A stretch of DNA of 64,000 nucleotides, taken from positions 310,001 to 374,000 of the forward strand of contig DASZRK010000017.1 of NCBI GenBank assembly GCA_035549195.1, in the 5' to 3' direction. This document shows positions 24,575-33,305 of the stretch, in pieces (the first letter of the stretch is position 1; every line of letters starts with the position of its first letter). The DNA comes from a bacterium. Its GTDB lineage: Bacteria > Oederibacteriota > Muellerivitia > Muellerivitales > Muellerivitaceae. Made by a program: the position numbers and the translations under genes. Below the pieces are notes generated by a model. The model worked only from the letters and a program-made list of their open reading frames with translations. It made no database searches and had not been told where the DNA came from.

Positions 24575-26710
24575 TCAACGCCCTGGGACGGGCGCCCCTT
24601 CCGTTTCCAGGCGGCGCTGAAGGTCCGCCTTACGGTGGAGGATCTTCCATTGGGCGGGGCTCCAGCAGGGAACGCCATGGGCCTCGGCCTGACGATAGGC
24701 GCCTTCGGCGGTGATGAAATCCAGGTGGTAACGGGCCAGTTCGCCCAATTCGCGGAACTCATCCCCTCGACCCCAGCCCCTTTCCAAACTGGCCAGGACC
24801 CCGCCCAAGTCACCGTCCCGAAGGAAGCTGACGGCCCGCATGTGCCCCCAACGGCTTTCCAGGAAAGGAATGCCCACGGCCAGGTCCTGCCTGTCCTGCA
24901 GGAGGGAACGGACCCGCTCCCGGGTCCGTGGCGAGGGAAAGCAAAGACTTTCGTAAAGCATTCGATCGAGAAAGGCATTCGCTTCCAGGAACCGATGGGC
25001 CTGGGCCCGGGCCGCCCCTTCCAGATCCACGACCTCCATCCAATAGGAGACGCCTTCCTGGACCGGGTAGAGGGGTGGGCCCAGCCGATACCAGGAACCT
25101 TTGGGGAATGTCCGGCCCAAGAGCGGGACCTCGGGCGTTTCAGCGAAAAAAGCGGCCCATCGGGCTTGGTCCGGGCCTAGGGCCGGATTGCGCCCCGCAT
25201 CGAAGGGGAAGCAAGCCACCTCCAGACTTTGTTCCTTGGGGTCCTTTTCCAGGGAGGCGGGGAATCCGTTCAGGACCCATCCGGGACCGTGCTCCCGTTG
25301 GAAGGCCTCCAGGATGCGGTAGGCCTCGAAGCAGGGACGTTGTTTTGCGTATCGGTCCCAAAGCCCCGGATTTTTTTCCCAGAAGGCCGGATAGGCCACG
25401 GTCAAGTGGTAAAGATCCAGGGCCAGGGAAGGCAAGGCAAGGGCCAGCAGAAGGGCCCATCGCCGATGACCCTTCCACGATCCCGAAAGGAGCCAAAGGC
25501 CCCGGGCGGCCAACAAAAGGACCAGGGGCATCAGGCATCCCAGACGGAACATCTCCAGGTTGGATGTCAGGAAAGCGGGCAGCAGGAAGACCGTGCCGGC
25601 GAAAGCCATCCAACGGGCCCAGGCCCGCCGTGGATCCCCGAGACACTCGAGCAGGCCCAAAAAAAATGCCGAAGCGAGCAGGGGATTCAAGAAGCCCCCC
25701 CAAAAGGGCCGATAGGAGAAAGTGCCCAAAGCCGGATCGCTCCCCCAAAAGATCGCGCCCAGGTAGGAGCCCAAGACCCTTGCATAATGCGACCACGAGA
25801 AGCCGTCCTGGAAAGCCCAGATGCTGGCCAAGTAATCCTCCCGGGGAAGGGCAAGGTGGGCCTCAGCCAGGGGAAGGGCGATCAGCCCCGCGGGAAGGGC
25901 CAAGGCCAGGAAGCGGGGAAGCCGTTCCCGGCGCGGGACCGTCCGAAGACGCCCAAGGAGCGTTCCCCCGATCACGGCCCCGATCAGAAGGCCTTGGTTC
26001 CAAAAAAGGTAGAGCCCTCCCGCCAGGGCCGCGCCGGCCAGGGCCCAGGTCCATGGCCGTCCTTTGAGGGCGACCCCCAGCAGGGCCAGGCCAAGGAGTT
26101 CCCAAAGGGGGAGCCAAGTGGCGGGTACGTTGAAGCGGCCCAGGTAAAAGGGCCAAAAGGAAAGGCCGACCAATGAAGCGGCGAGGAAGGCGAAAGGTGC
26201 CGGGAAGAAGACCCGGGCGGCCCCATACGCCATCGGTACCGCCGCCAGGGAGACCAGGGCGGGAAGGGCCCAAAGATGGGCGAGGGAAGGCGGGAAGATC
26301 CGGTAAAAGAGGGCTTGGATCCAATAGGAAGCCGGGGAAACATGATCGAAGGAGAAGAGGAGGTTCCACCGCCATTCATGGTCCAGTTGGCAGGCGAAAA
26401 AACTCCCGGTCCCTTCATCGGTCAGGGGCCAGAGGGAGAGCGAGTCGAGGCGGTAGAACCGAATGGCCGCGGAGGCCAGCAGGAGCGGGATCCAGGCCCA
26501 AACGGCAGGGGCCGGGCCTTTGTCCCTCCCGGAGAGGCGGACCCAACCCTTCGGGACCCGGCCCAGAAGGATCATCACGGACAGGAGACCCGCCACCATC
26601 TTCCAGGGGAATGGAAAAGGAACACAGGACAAGAAGGCATTGCCCAGGACGAGGATCAGGAACAAGAGACCTAAAGACCGGGAGTTCGGGACCCGGGCCC
26701 GTGGGTTCAT
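24575..26710 (-). CDS. GT-C type membrane glycosyltransferase paralog 2
   Basis: A 711-residue polytopic protein. The start at 26710 is the ATG overlapping the upstream stop. Family landmarks are SLWPLTDEGTG (Asp98, Glu99), LSFWPFYLGRF, YRPFWGGFLNPLL, LEMFRLGCLMP, the periplasmic HGPGWVL and QARWAAFF. The C-terminal 150 residues are helical and TPR-like (for example LARYHLDFITAEGAYRQAEA). GT-C enzymes of this layout transfer sugars from polyprenyl-phosphate donors on the outer face of the inner membrane. It is coupled to the YfhO-like gene. The distinct C-terminus suggests a different acceptor from its sisters. Confidence 0.83.
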   Translation of the reverse strand: MNPRARVPNSRSLGLLFLILVLGNAFLSCVPFPFPWKMVAGLLSVMILLGRVPKGWVRLSGRDKGPAPAVWAWIPLLLASAAIRFYRLDSLSLWPLTDEGTGSFFACQLDHEWRWNLLFSFDHVSPASYWIQALFYRIFPPSLAHLWALPALVSLAAVPMAYGAARVFFPAPFAFLAASLVGLSFWPFYLGRFNVPATWLPLWELLGLALLGVALKGRPWTWALAGAALAGGLYLFWNQGLLIGAVIGGTLLGRLRTVPRRERLPRFLALALPAGLIALPLAEAHLALPREDYLASIWAFQDGFSWSHYARVLGSYLGAIFWGSDPALGTFSYRPFWGGFLNPLLASAFFLGLLECLGDPRRAWARWMAFAGTVFLLPAFLTSNLEMFRLGCLMPLVLLLAARGLWLLSGSWKGHRRWALLLALALPSLALDLYHLTVAYPAFWEKNPGLWDRYAKQRPCFEAYRILEAFQREHGPGWVLNGFPASLEKDPKEQSLEVACFPFDAGRNPALGPDQARWAAFFAETPEVPLLGRTFPKGSWYRLGPPLYPVQEGVSYWMEVVDLEGAARAQAHRFLEANAFLDRMLYESLCFPSPRTRERVRSLLQDRQDLAVGIPFLESRWGHMRAVSFLRDGDLGGVLASLERGWGRGDEFRELGELARYHLDFITAEGAYRQAEAHGVPCWSPAQWKILHRKADLQRRLETEGAPVPGR

Positions 26711-29058
26711 GGCCGGGCCTTCCTGGGTCCATGTCTCCAACGTATCAGCAGAAGGAAGGACCCGAAGGCCGCGGCTATCAAGGTGATCCCGGCGCCCAGG
26801 CGGAAGGAATTGGGCTCGTAGGAGAACAAGAAGTGGTGGTAGCCGGCGCCCAAAGGGACCGCCCGGAAAAGATAATCCCCGGGTTGGATCGAATAGGACC
26901 GTTGGGAGCTGTCGGGAAAGGCCTTCGCGCGCCAGCCGGGGAGGAGGTTGTCGGTCATGAGGAGCATCCGGGGACGGTCCGTCGCGGCCCGAACCTCGAT
27001 GTGGTCCGGATCCCACTCCTTCCATTCCAGGCGCCCCGGGTCCTTCCCCGGCCGGGGTGCGGGATCGGGCGGCGATTCGAGCAGGACCTCGGAGCCGGGC
27101 TGGAAGCGGGGATCGGTCAATGCGGCCAACAAACCCTCGTCCCCTACGACTTCCCGCCATTGGTCCAAAAGCAGCATCCGGGGGAAGGAGGGAAAGGGGA
27201 CCGGGATGACCTTGAAGCCGCCCTTGAGGTCGCTCACGAGGCATTGGAGGCGGAGCAGCCGGTAACAGGGCGGGAACTGGAACAGGACCGGGACGGAAGG
27301 GTGCACCGCGCTCAGGGGCAAGCCCTGGGAATAGGCGATGAAATAGCCGTAGCGCCGGGGAAGGACCGGATCGTCCCCGAGGATGTCGGGTATCCCTAAG
27401 GCCAGGGCCCGGTCATCGTGGTCGATCCAATAGATCCGGGAGGCTTCCGGCCTGTCCTTCATGGCCTTTTGGACGAGGGCGCTTTGTTCCTGGATCCCTT
27501 GGCGGTCGAAGGTCGGCCGGTGGGAAAAGGCGAAAAGGAACAGTTCGGCCGCCGCCGCGAGCGGAAGGGCGAAACGCCACCGGGGGAGATGACAGCCCGC
27601 CAAAGCCAGCAGGGCACCCAGGGCCAGGAAGATCGAAAGCTTGGCCAGGGCGACCACGCGGACAGCGGATCTTTGGGCTTCCCACTGGTCCATCAGTTCC
27701 CGATGGATGGCCTGTAGCCCGTTGAGATGCCAGGCCTTGGAAAGTCCGAGGCCCGAGTGCCACGCCAGGAAAAGGGCCGTGGCCAGGGCCAGGAGGGACA
27801 GGGCCAGTGCGGTCGGAAAGAGCTTCTTTTCCTCCGGCCGGGGCCGGGACCAGGATTCGACCCCGAAAGCGGTGAGGAAACAGAGCCCCAAATGGATGAA
27901 GATCCCGAACTTATAGGTCCCCCGGAAGAACCGGAAGAAAGGAAGATGATCGTAAAGGAAAGGATAGAGCGGGGTGTAGGACCCCAAGGCCAGCAGGACG
28001 GGCACCAGGAGCAACGACCCGATGCGGATGGAGCGGCCCGAACGGTCGGTCATCACCCCGTAGAGGGCCAGAAGGAAGGAACCGCCTCCCAGGAACAAGG
28101 AGGCCTCCCACCAGATGGCCCGGTCGCCCCAGCCGAAAAGGGGAGGATCCCCGGAACTCAAGCCGGGGGACAGGAAGCTCAGGAGGTTCAGGGGTTCCAA
28201 GGAGAACTCTTTTTGGGAAAGCCCTGAAAGGGGAATGTCCCGGAGGCTTTCCAAGCCGGCTTCCGATCCCGGGAGCCATTGGATCGCGGTCAAGGCCAGG
28301 GCGCCGCCCAGGGCGGCCAGGAGCCCCCCGGCCCTTTTCCAACGGCCCGAGGGCGACAAGGCCATGCGGACCAGGCCGTAGAGCCCGGCGCAAAGGACCG
28401 TATAGAAGAAATACTGGATGTGACCGGAAAGCAGTTGAAGGGCCAAGGCGGCCGTGGCGCCCAGGATCCTTTTCCTGTCGGGCCCTTCCACGGCCAAGGC
28501 TTCCGTCCGTTCGAAAACCAAGGGGATCCAAGCCATGGTGCAGAGGTTGGGAAGATGGCCCGGGTAAAGATGCAGGAAGAAAGCCCCTCCCAGCAGGAAG
28601 GTGGCCGCTCCCGATAGCCGGGCACCCATTCCCAGGGGATAACGGCCCAGCCAACGATGGAGGAAATAGCCGGCCAGGAAGAAATGAAGGGCGATGGAAA
28701 GGTTGAGGGCGGGAGCCAGGGGCAGGACAAGGAAAAGCCAATTGGGCGGGTAAAGAAGGGCCGATTGGAAACCGGCGAAGAAGGGGCTACCCCCGAAAAT
28801 GTAGGGATCCCATAGGGGCAGGATGCCTTTTTTCATCATCGAAGCGCCGAATCCACGCCAGGCGTAGAACTGGTCGGCCAGGTCCCCCTGCAGCGAGGAA
28901 AGGATCCGATCCTGGGCGGGGGAAAAAAGCACATCGCCGAAAAGGAACAGGACCAGGGCCAGCAGGATCCCGGCGGCCAGGGCCTCGGCACGAAGGTCCA
29001 TAGGTTCCAGGACCGATGAGTGGGACGGCCGAGAAGGGCGATGGGGGAGGCGGGACAT
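26707..29058 (-). CDS. YfhO-like multi-pass membrane protein
   Basis: A 783-residue membrane protein, different from the GT-C paralogs around it but sharing their general layout. The N-terminal part has the YfhO-type pattern: GDLADQFYAWRGFG, then ILPLWDPYIFGGSPFFAGFQ, YPPNWLF and a glycine-rich membrane stretch. About twelve membrane segments lie before a periplasmic region (about 480-740) and a last helix near the Arg-rich end. YfhO proteins help glycosylate lipoteichoic acid in Gram-positives; elsewhere the role is open. The start at 29058 sits right behind AGGGGA, and an internal ATG at 29001 is an alternative. It is nine bases from the upstream gene. Confidence 0.82.
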   Translation of the reverse strand: MSRLPHRPSRPSHSSVLEPMDLRAEALAAGILLALVLFLFGDVLFSPAQDRILSSLQGDLADQFYAWRGFGASMMKKGILPLWDPYIFGGSPFFAGFQSALLYPPNWLFLVLPLAPALNLSIALHFFLAGYFLHRWLGRYPLGMGARLSGAATFLLGGAFFLHLYPGHLPNLCTMAWIPLVFERTEALAVEGPDRKRILGATAALALQLLSGHIQYFFYTVLCAGLYGLVRMALSPSGRWKRAGGLLAALGGALALTAIQWLPGSEAGLESLRDIPLSGLSQKEFSLEPLNLLSFLSPGLSSGDPPLFGWGDRAIWWEASLFLGGGSFLLALYGVMTDRSGRSIRIGSLLLVPVLLALGSYTPLYPFLYDHLPFFRFFRGTYKFGIFIHLGLCFLTAFGVESWSRPRPEEKKLFPTALALSLLALATALFLAWHSGLGLSKAWHLNGLQAIHRELMDQWEAQRSAVRVVALAKLSIFLALGALLALAGCHLPRWRFALPLAAAAELFLFAFSHRPTFDRQGIQEQSALVQKAMKDRPEASRIYWIDHDDRALALGIPDILGDDPVLPRRYGYFIAYSQGLPLSAVHPSVPVLFQFPPCYRLLRLQCLVSDLKGGFKVIPVPFPSFPRMLLLDQWREVVGDEGLLAALTDPRFQPGSEVLLESPPDPAPRPGKDPGRLEWKEWDPDHIEVRAATDRPRMLLMTDNLLPGWRAKAFPDSSQRSYSIQPGDYLFRAVPLGAGYHHFLFSYEPNSFRLGAGITLIAAAFGSFLLLIRWRHGPRKARP

Positions 29059-29067
29059 TCCCCTATT

Positions 29068-31203
29068 CTACCGAGCGGTCCCCGGACTTTGCTCCTTTTC
29101 CGGGACGGAGCCCGGAGGCGGAGAGCCGCGCCGTAACCGGTCGAGCAATCCGGGCGGGGGCTTGAAGAGGGGATCGAGGCGCCCGGCTTCCAGGAAATTC
29201 CCGCAGGCCTTCTTGTATTCGCCGCCCTTCACCTGCAGCACGGCGAGGCGGTGCAACAACGCGGCGCGCCGGAGGCCGGAGCGAAGGGTCCTTTCCAGGG
29301 TCCCACGGGCGGCCCCGGCCTGTCCGGCCTCCAGTTCGAAGGCGGCCAATTGGTCCCCATAGACCGAGACCTTCCAAGGATCGTCCTGGAAATAGGTCCG
29401 CCCCTCCCGCAAGGCCTCCAGCACCATGGTCCGGTCCCCCTGGGCGGGCCGGTTCAATTCCTGGAAAGAGGCTTCCCGCAGGCAGCGTTCTGCGGCGATC
29501 CATGACGCCAGGGAGGTCCGCTCGCCTCCGCCGACCCGCACCAGGCGTAGCCGCAAATGGTGGACCCATTGGAGTCCCTCCGAAAGGTCCTCGGGCCAGG
29601 GCCCCAGGTCCGCCGCCGAGGATCGGGGAAAGCGCCGGGAAAGGTAGGTGTCCTCATCGTCCCATTGGAAGAAGGCCATCCACCGCACCTGGGCGGGATC
29701 CAAAGCCGGATTCCCGCAGGCGTCGAAGGGATAGGCCGCCACGGCCAGGGTCCGGTCGTTGGAGGCGATCCGGTCGGCGAAGAGGACGGCGCCGGGACCC
29801 TGCTCCTTCGCCAGGGGCGCCAGGGCCTGGTAGGCCTCGTAAAAGGGATAGGTCTTGAAGTTCTTCGCCCAATCCCCCGTATTTCCCCAGGCGGAAGGAT
29901 AGACCTTGAAAAGGTGGAAGGCGGAGAGACTTGTGATGGCCAAAAGAAGGGCGGCCAGGAGCCAGGGCCTTTGAACGGCCGGGCGGCCGGCCAAAAGCAC
30001 CGAAGCCCCCCGGGCCGCGGCCACGAGCAGGAGGGGAAGCAGGGGGATGATCCGGAAGGTCTCCAGGTCGTGGGTGAGCAGGCCGGGCAAGAGGAAGATC
30101 GGGATGCCCAGGAGCACCCAAAGGGCCAGGCCACGGCGTTCGCGGAGCATTCCGGCCAGCCCTAAAAGCGCGAGTGCGCCGGTCAGGGGATCGAGCAATC
30201 CACCCCAATAGGGTTTGTAGGCGAAGTAGTCCAGATGAAGTCCCCAGAGAAGGGCGTCCAGATAGAGGCCCATGGAGTGGAAAGGTCCGCCGCTCCCGGC
30301 GGTCGGTGCCGTGAGGTCATGAAGGTAATCGCCATAGGACGAGCGCAGGACGGCGAGAAACAACGGGAATGGGATCAAAAGGACGGGCAGCAGGAAACCC
30401 GCAAGGATCGGCGTCCTGGGCTCGCGGGAAGGAAGACCCCGCAGGATCTTGAGGAAGGCCAAGGCCGTGAGGAGCGCCACGCCGGGCCAGTGCAGGTGGG
30501 TGTAGAAACCCGAACCTACGACCCCGCCCAAGAGCAGGGCGCGGGAAATTCCCGGGCGCCGTTGGAAGAAGGCGAGGGCGACCCAGGCCAAAAGTTCCCA
30601 GACCAGCACCAGCAGGCCTTCCACGGTGAAATGTCCCGCATAGAGGGGCCAGAAGCCCAACGCGCCGAAGGCCGCGGCCAGGAAGGCTTGTGATCGGCCC
30701 AGGGCCAGGCGGGCCGCCAGGGCTCCCAGTCCCAGGGCCGCCAGCGACAGCACCAGCGCGAAACCGCCGATGGCCGGGAGGGAGGGGGGAACGAGACGAA
30801 GGAAAAGGGAGAAGAGCCAGTAAAAGAGAGGGGGCAGCTGGTTGTATCCATAAAGAAGTTTCCAGTCCCAATGAAGGTCCTGCCGCAGGGCGAAATAGGC
30901 GGTGCGGCCTTCATCCAGGTTGGGCCAGGGAGAGAGGTCGCCCGAGCCGTGGAGCCGCAGGAGCAGGCCGCTTAAGAACAGGGCACCCCAAGTCCCAAGG
31001 GGGATGGCCCGGAAGGGTTCCGGATCCTTGCGCCCTTTGTCGGTTGCCGGCGTCCGGCAACCGAAAAGGAAAATTCCCAGGACGCCGATCTCCAAAAGGA
31101 CTTGGATGATGAAAGGGACCGGGACCCAGGCCCGAAAGGCCAGGAGGGCGGCCAGTCCGAGGAAGATCCATTCGGTCCTAAGGGTCCGGTGGGAAAGGGT
31201 CAT
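29068..31203 (-). CDS. GT-C type membrane glycosyltransferase paralog 3
   Basis: A 711-residue polytopic protein whose start overlaps the upstream stop by four bases. Landmarks are SPWPNLDEGRT (Asp97, Glu98), LGFWPLYAGHF (His in place of the usual Arg), YKPYWGGLLDPL, LETFRIIPLLP, and in the soluble domain QGPGAVLF and QVRWMAFF. The C-terminus contains a clear TPR-like pair (AALLHRLAVLQVKGGEYKKA, then NFLEAGRLDP). The tail GSVPEKEQSPG is polar. Expected to act on the periplasmic face with a lipid-linked sugar. Donor and acceptor unknown. Confidence 0.83.
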   Translation of the reverse strand: MTLSHRTLRTEWIFLGLAALLAFRAWVPVPFIIQVLLEIGVLGIFLFGCRTPATDKGRKDPEPFRAIPLGTWGALFLSGLLLRLHGSGDLSPWPNLDEGRTAYFALRQDLHWDWKLLYGYNQLPPLFYWLFSLFLRLVPPSLPAIGGFALVLSLAALGLGALAARLALGRSQAFLAAAFGALGFWPLYAGHFTVEGLLVLVWELLAWVALAFFQRRPGISRALLLGGVVGSGFYTHLHWPGVALLTALAFLKILRGLPSREPRTPILAGFLLPVLLIPFPLFLAVLRSSYGDYLHDLTAPTAGSGGPFHSMGLYLDALLWGLHLDYFAYKPYWGGLLDPLTGALALLGLAGMLRERRGLALWVLLGIPIFLLPGLLTHDLETFRIIPLLPLLLVAAARGASVLLAGRPAVQRPWLLAALLLAITSLSAFHLFKVYPSAWGNTGDWAKNFKTYPFYEAYQALAPLAKEQGPGAVLFADRIASNDRTLAVAAYPFDACGNPALDPAQVRWMAFFQWDDEDTYLSRRFPRSSAADLGPWPEDLSEGLQWVHHLRLRLVRVGGGERTSLASWIAAERCLREASFQELNRPAQGDRTMVLEALREGRTYFQDDPWKVSVYGDQLAAFELEAGQAGAARGTLERTLRSGLRRAALLHRLAVLQVKGGEYKKACGNFLEAGRLDPLFKPPPGLLDRLRRGSPPPGSVPEKEQSPGTAR

Positions 31204-33305
31204 GGGGCGGCTCCGCCGGTCTTGGCCCCGCCCAGGTCGCGGAGGCGTTGGGCCGCGTCGGTCAGGTCCAGCGGCGCGCGACGGGCCTTTTGGAAGAGGG
31301 CTTTCGCCTCGGCTGGGCGGCCCTGGAGCATTTCCAGCACGCCTCCCTCCCGCAAAAGATGGGCGGCGGGGTAGCCTTCCCGCGCGGCCCTTTCCAGGTC
31401 CTGGACGGCTTCGGTCCATCCGCCGGTCCCTCCCTTGACGCGGACGTCGGCCAATTTTTCCCAGTAGCAGGCCCGCAGATAAGGGTCGCCCTGGAAGGCG
31501 GGCTCGATCTTTTCAAGCGCCCGGATATCCCCTTCCATCGGATTTCCCATCACGTAGCAAAGATGCCGGTCCAGAAAAGGTTCCAGGGCCTGTTGGGCCT
31601 CGACCCAGTGCCGCAGGGTCCCCGCCGGGACCCCTTGGGTGGGAAAGAGGAACAGCATCCAGCCGCCGTCCCCCGAAGGGAGTTCCCGGGTGAGGGCATA
31701 GGCCCTGCCGGAAGGGAACCGCTTCTTAAGGAAGGGTTGGTAGTTCACGTTGGTCAGCACCGCCGCCCAACGGGCTTGGGACGCCTGGAGCCGCGGGTTC
31801 AAGACCGCGTTGTAGTCGAAGGTCGCCACCGCCAGGGACTGGTCGGGAAGCCCCCCGACGAAATCGGGAAAGATCAGGCCGGGTCCTTCGGCTTTCCGTT
31901 GTTCCTCCAGGAGGCCGAAGGCGTGGTAACGCCCGAAGGATTTGGTATAGGAGGACCAGGTCGGGGGGTCGTCCCAGACCCGGTGGAAAACGCCGAAGAG
32001 ATGATGGCCGTCCAAGGCCAGGGAAGGAACGGCCAGGGCCAGCACCAGGACCAACGAACGCTTGGCGGGAAAACCCTGGGCCAGTATCCCGAGCCCCATC
32101 AGGCAGGTGAGGATGAGGAAGGGGACCATGGGAAAAAGCCGGAAGGTCTCCTGGTCCTGGGTGAGCAGCCCGGGCAGCAGCGAGACCAAAAGGCCGAAGA
32201 TCACCCAGCGTTCCAAGGGTTCCTTCCGGCGCCGCGCCAGGCGCAGGCATCCCAGGAAGAAAAGGGAGGTGAGCACGGGGTTCAGGAAGCCGCCCCAGAC
32301 CGGCTGGTAGGTATGAACGGCCGGGTCCATGCCCCAGAAGGGCGACGTGAGGCAGGAACTCCAGACGGCCCATTGCCGGGACCAGGAAAAACCAGGATGG
32401 GCCACGAAGAGATGGGCCAGGTAGCCGCCGAAATGGCCCCGCCAGGCGGCGATCCCCAGGGGCAGGGCGAGGATCAGGGCCGGCAACAGGGCCGCGCCAA
32501 GCAGTTGTCCGGAGGAAGAAGGGCGTTGTCGGCGTCCTTTCCAAAGATGAAGGGCGAAGGGAGGAAAGGTCACGGCCAGCACCACGGGCCAATGAAGATG
32601 GGTGTAACAACCCAGCCCCCAGGCGACGCCGAGCCCCCAGGCGGCTTTACGGCGCGCGCCGGCGTCCAAGGCGGTGAGAAAACGCCCCAGGAAATAGAAG
32701 GCCAAGAGCTCGGCGGGCAGGACCAGCCCGGTCATGAGGGCGAAGCGCCCCACGAAAAGGGGCCAGAAGGAAAGGGCTGTCAGCCCCGCGGCCAGGAAGG
32801 CGAAGGGCCGGGGGAAGAAGGTGCGCGCGGCCAGGTAGGCCAAGGGGACCGCGCTCAGCGAGACCAGCGCGGGGAAGGCCCAGAAGGCCGGGAGCGAACA
32901 GCCGAAGAGCTTGAAGAAGGCCGCCAGGCCCCAGATGAAAAGGGGCGGGGCCTGGCTGACGCCGTAGAGGAAGCGCGGCGCTTCGCCCGAAGCCAGGCGG
33001 AAAGCATCGAAGCCGTAGGAGGATTCGTCGAAATTGGGCCAGACCAACAGGGTCGTCAGTCCGGAAAATCGAGCGGCGACGGCCAGGAGACCCAGGAGGG
33101 CGAAGGCGATCCAGCCGGGCTGGAAACCGTCCTTTTTCCCCGCCGGGGCTTGCACCGGGAGGTCCCTTTGGCGAAAGGCCCAAAGCCAGGGGAGCAGAAC
33201 CCCCAGGAGGAGTATCCCGATCTTCCAGCCGATGGAAAGGGGGACATAGGACAGCAAGCCATTGGCCATCCACAGGACCAGAAAGAGCGGGAAAGAATGT
33301 TTCAT
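31200..33305 (-). CDS. GT-C type membrane glycosyltransferase paralog 4
   Basis: A 701-residue polytopic protein. Landmarks are LLVWPNFDESSYG (Asp93, Glu94), LSFWPLFVGRF, YQPVWGGFLNPVL, QETFRLFPMVP, EGPGLIF and QARWAAVLTNVNYQPFL. The C-terminus ends with a TPR-like helix pair (GGVLEMLQGRPAEAKALFQK) and ARRAPLDLTDAA, which is almost the same in paralog 5 and recognisable in paralog 6. These three form a closer subgroup, probably from tandem duplication. It overlaps both neighbours by four bases. Confidence 0.84.
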   Translation of the reverse strand: MKHSFPLFLVLWMANGLLSYVPLSIGWKIGILLLGVLLPWLWAFRQRDLPVQAPAGKKDGFQPGWIAFALLGLLAVAARFSGLTTLLVWPNFDESSYGFDAFRLASGEAPRFLYGVSQAPPLFIWGLAAFFKLFGCSLPAFWAFPALVSLSAVPLAYLAARTFFPRPFAFLAAGLTALSFWPLFVGRFALMTGLVLPAELLAFYFLGRFLTALDAGARRKAAWGLGVAWGLGCYTHLHWPVVLAVTFPPFALHLWKGRRQRPSSSGQLLGAALLPALILALPLGIAAWRGHFGGYLAHLFVAHPGFSWSRQWAVWSSCLTSPFWGMDPAVHTYQPVWGGFLNPVLTSLFFLGCLRLARRRKEPLERWVIFGLLVSLLPGLLTQDQETFRLFPMVPFLILTCLMGLGILAQGFPAKRSLVLVLALAVPSLALDGHHLFGVFHRVWDDPPTWSSYTKSFGRYHAFGLLEEQRKAEGPGLIFPDFVGGLPDQSLAVATFDYNAVLNPRLQASQARWAAVLTNVNYQPFLKKRFPSGRAYALTRELPSGDGGWMLFLFPTQGVPAGTLRHWVEAQQALEPFLDRHLCYVMGNPMEGDIRALEKIEPAFQGDPYLRACYWEKLADVRVKGGTGGWTEAVQDLERAAREGYPAAHLLREGGVLEMLQGRPAEAKALFQKARRAPLDLTDAAQRLRDLGGAKTGGAAP

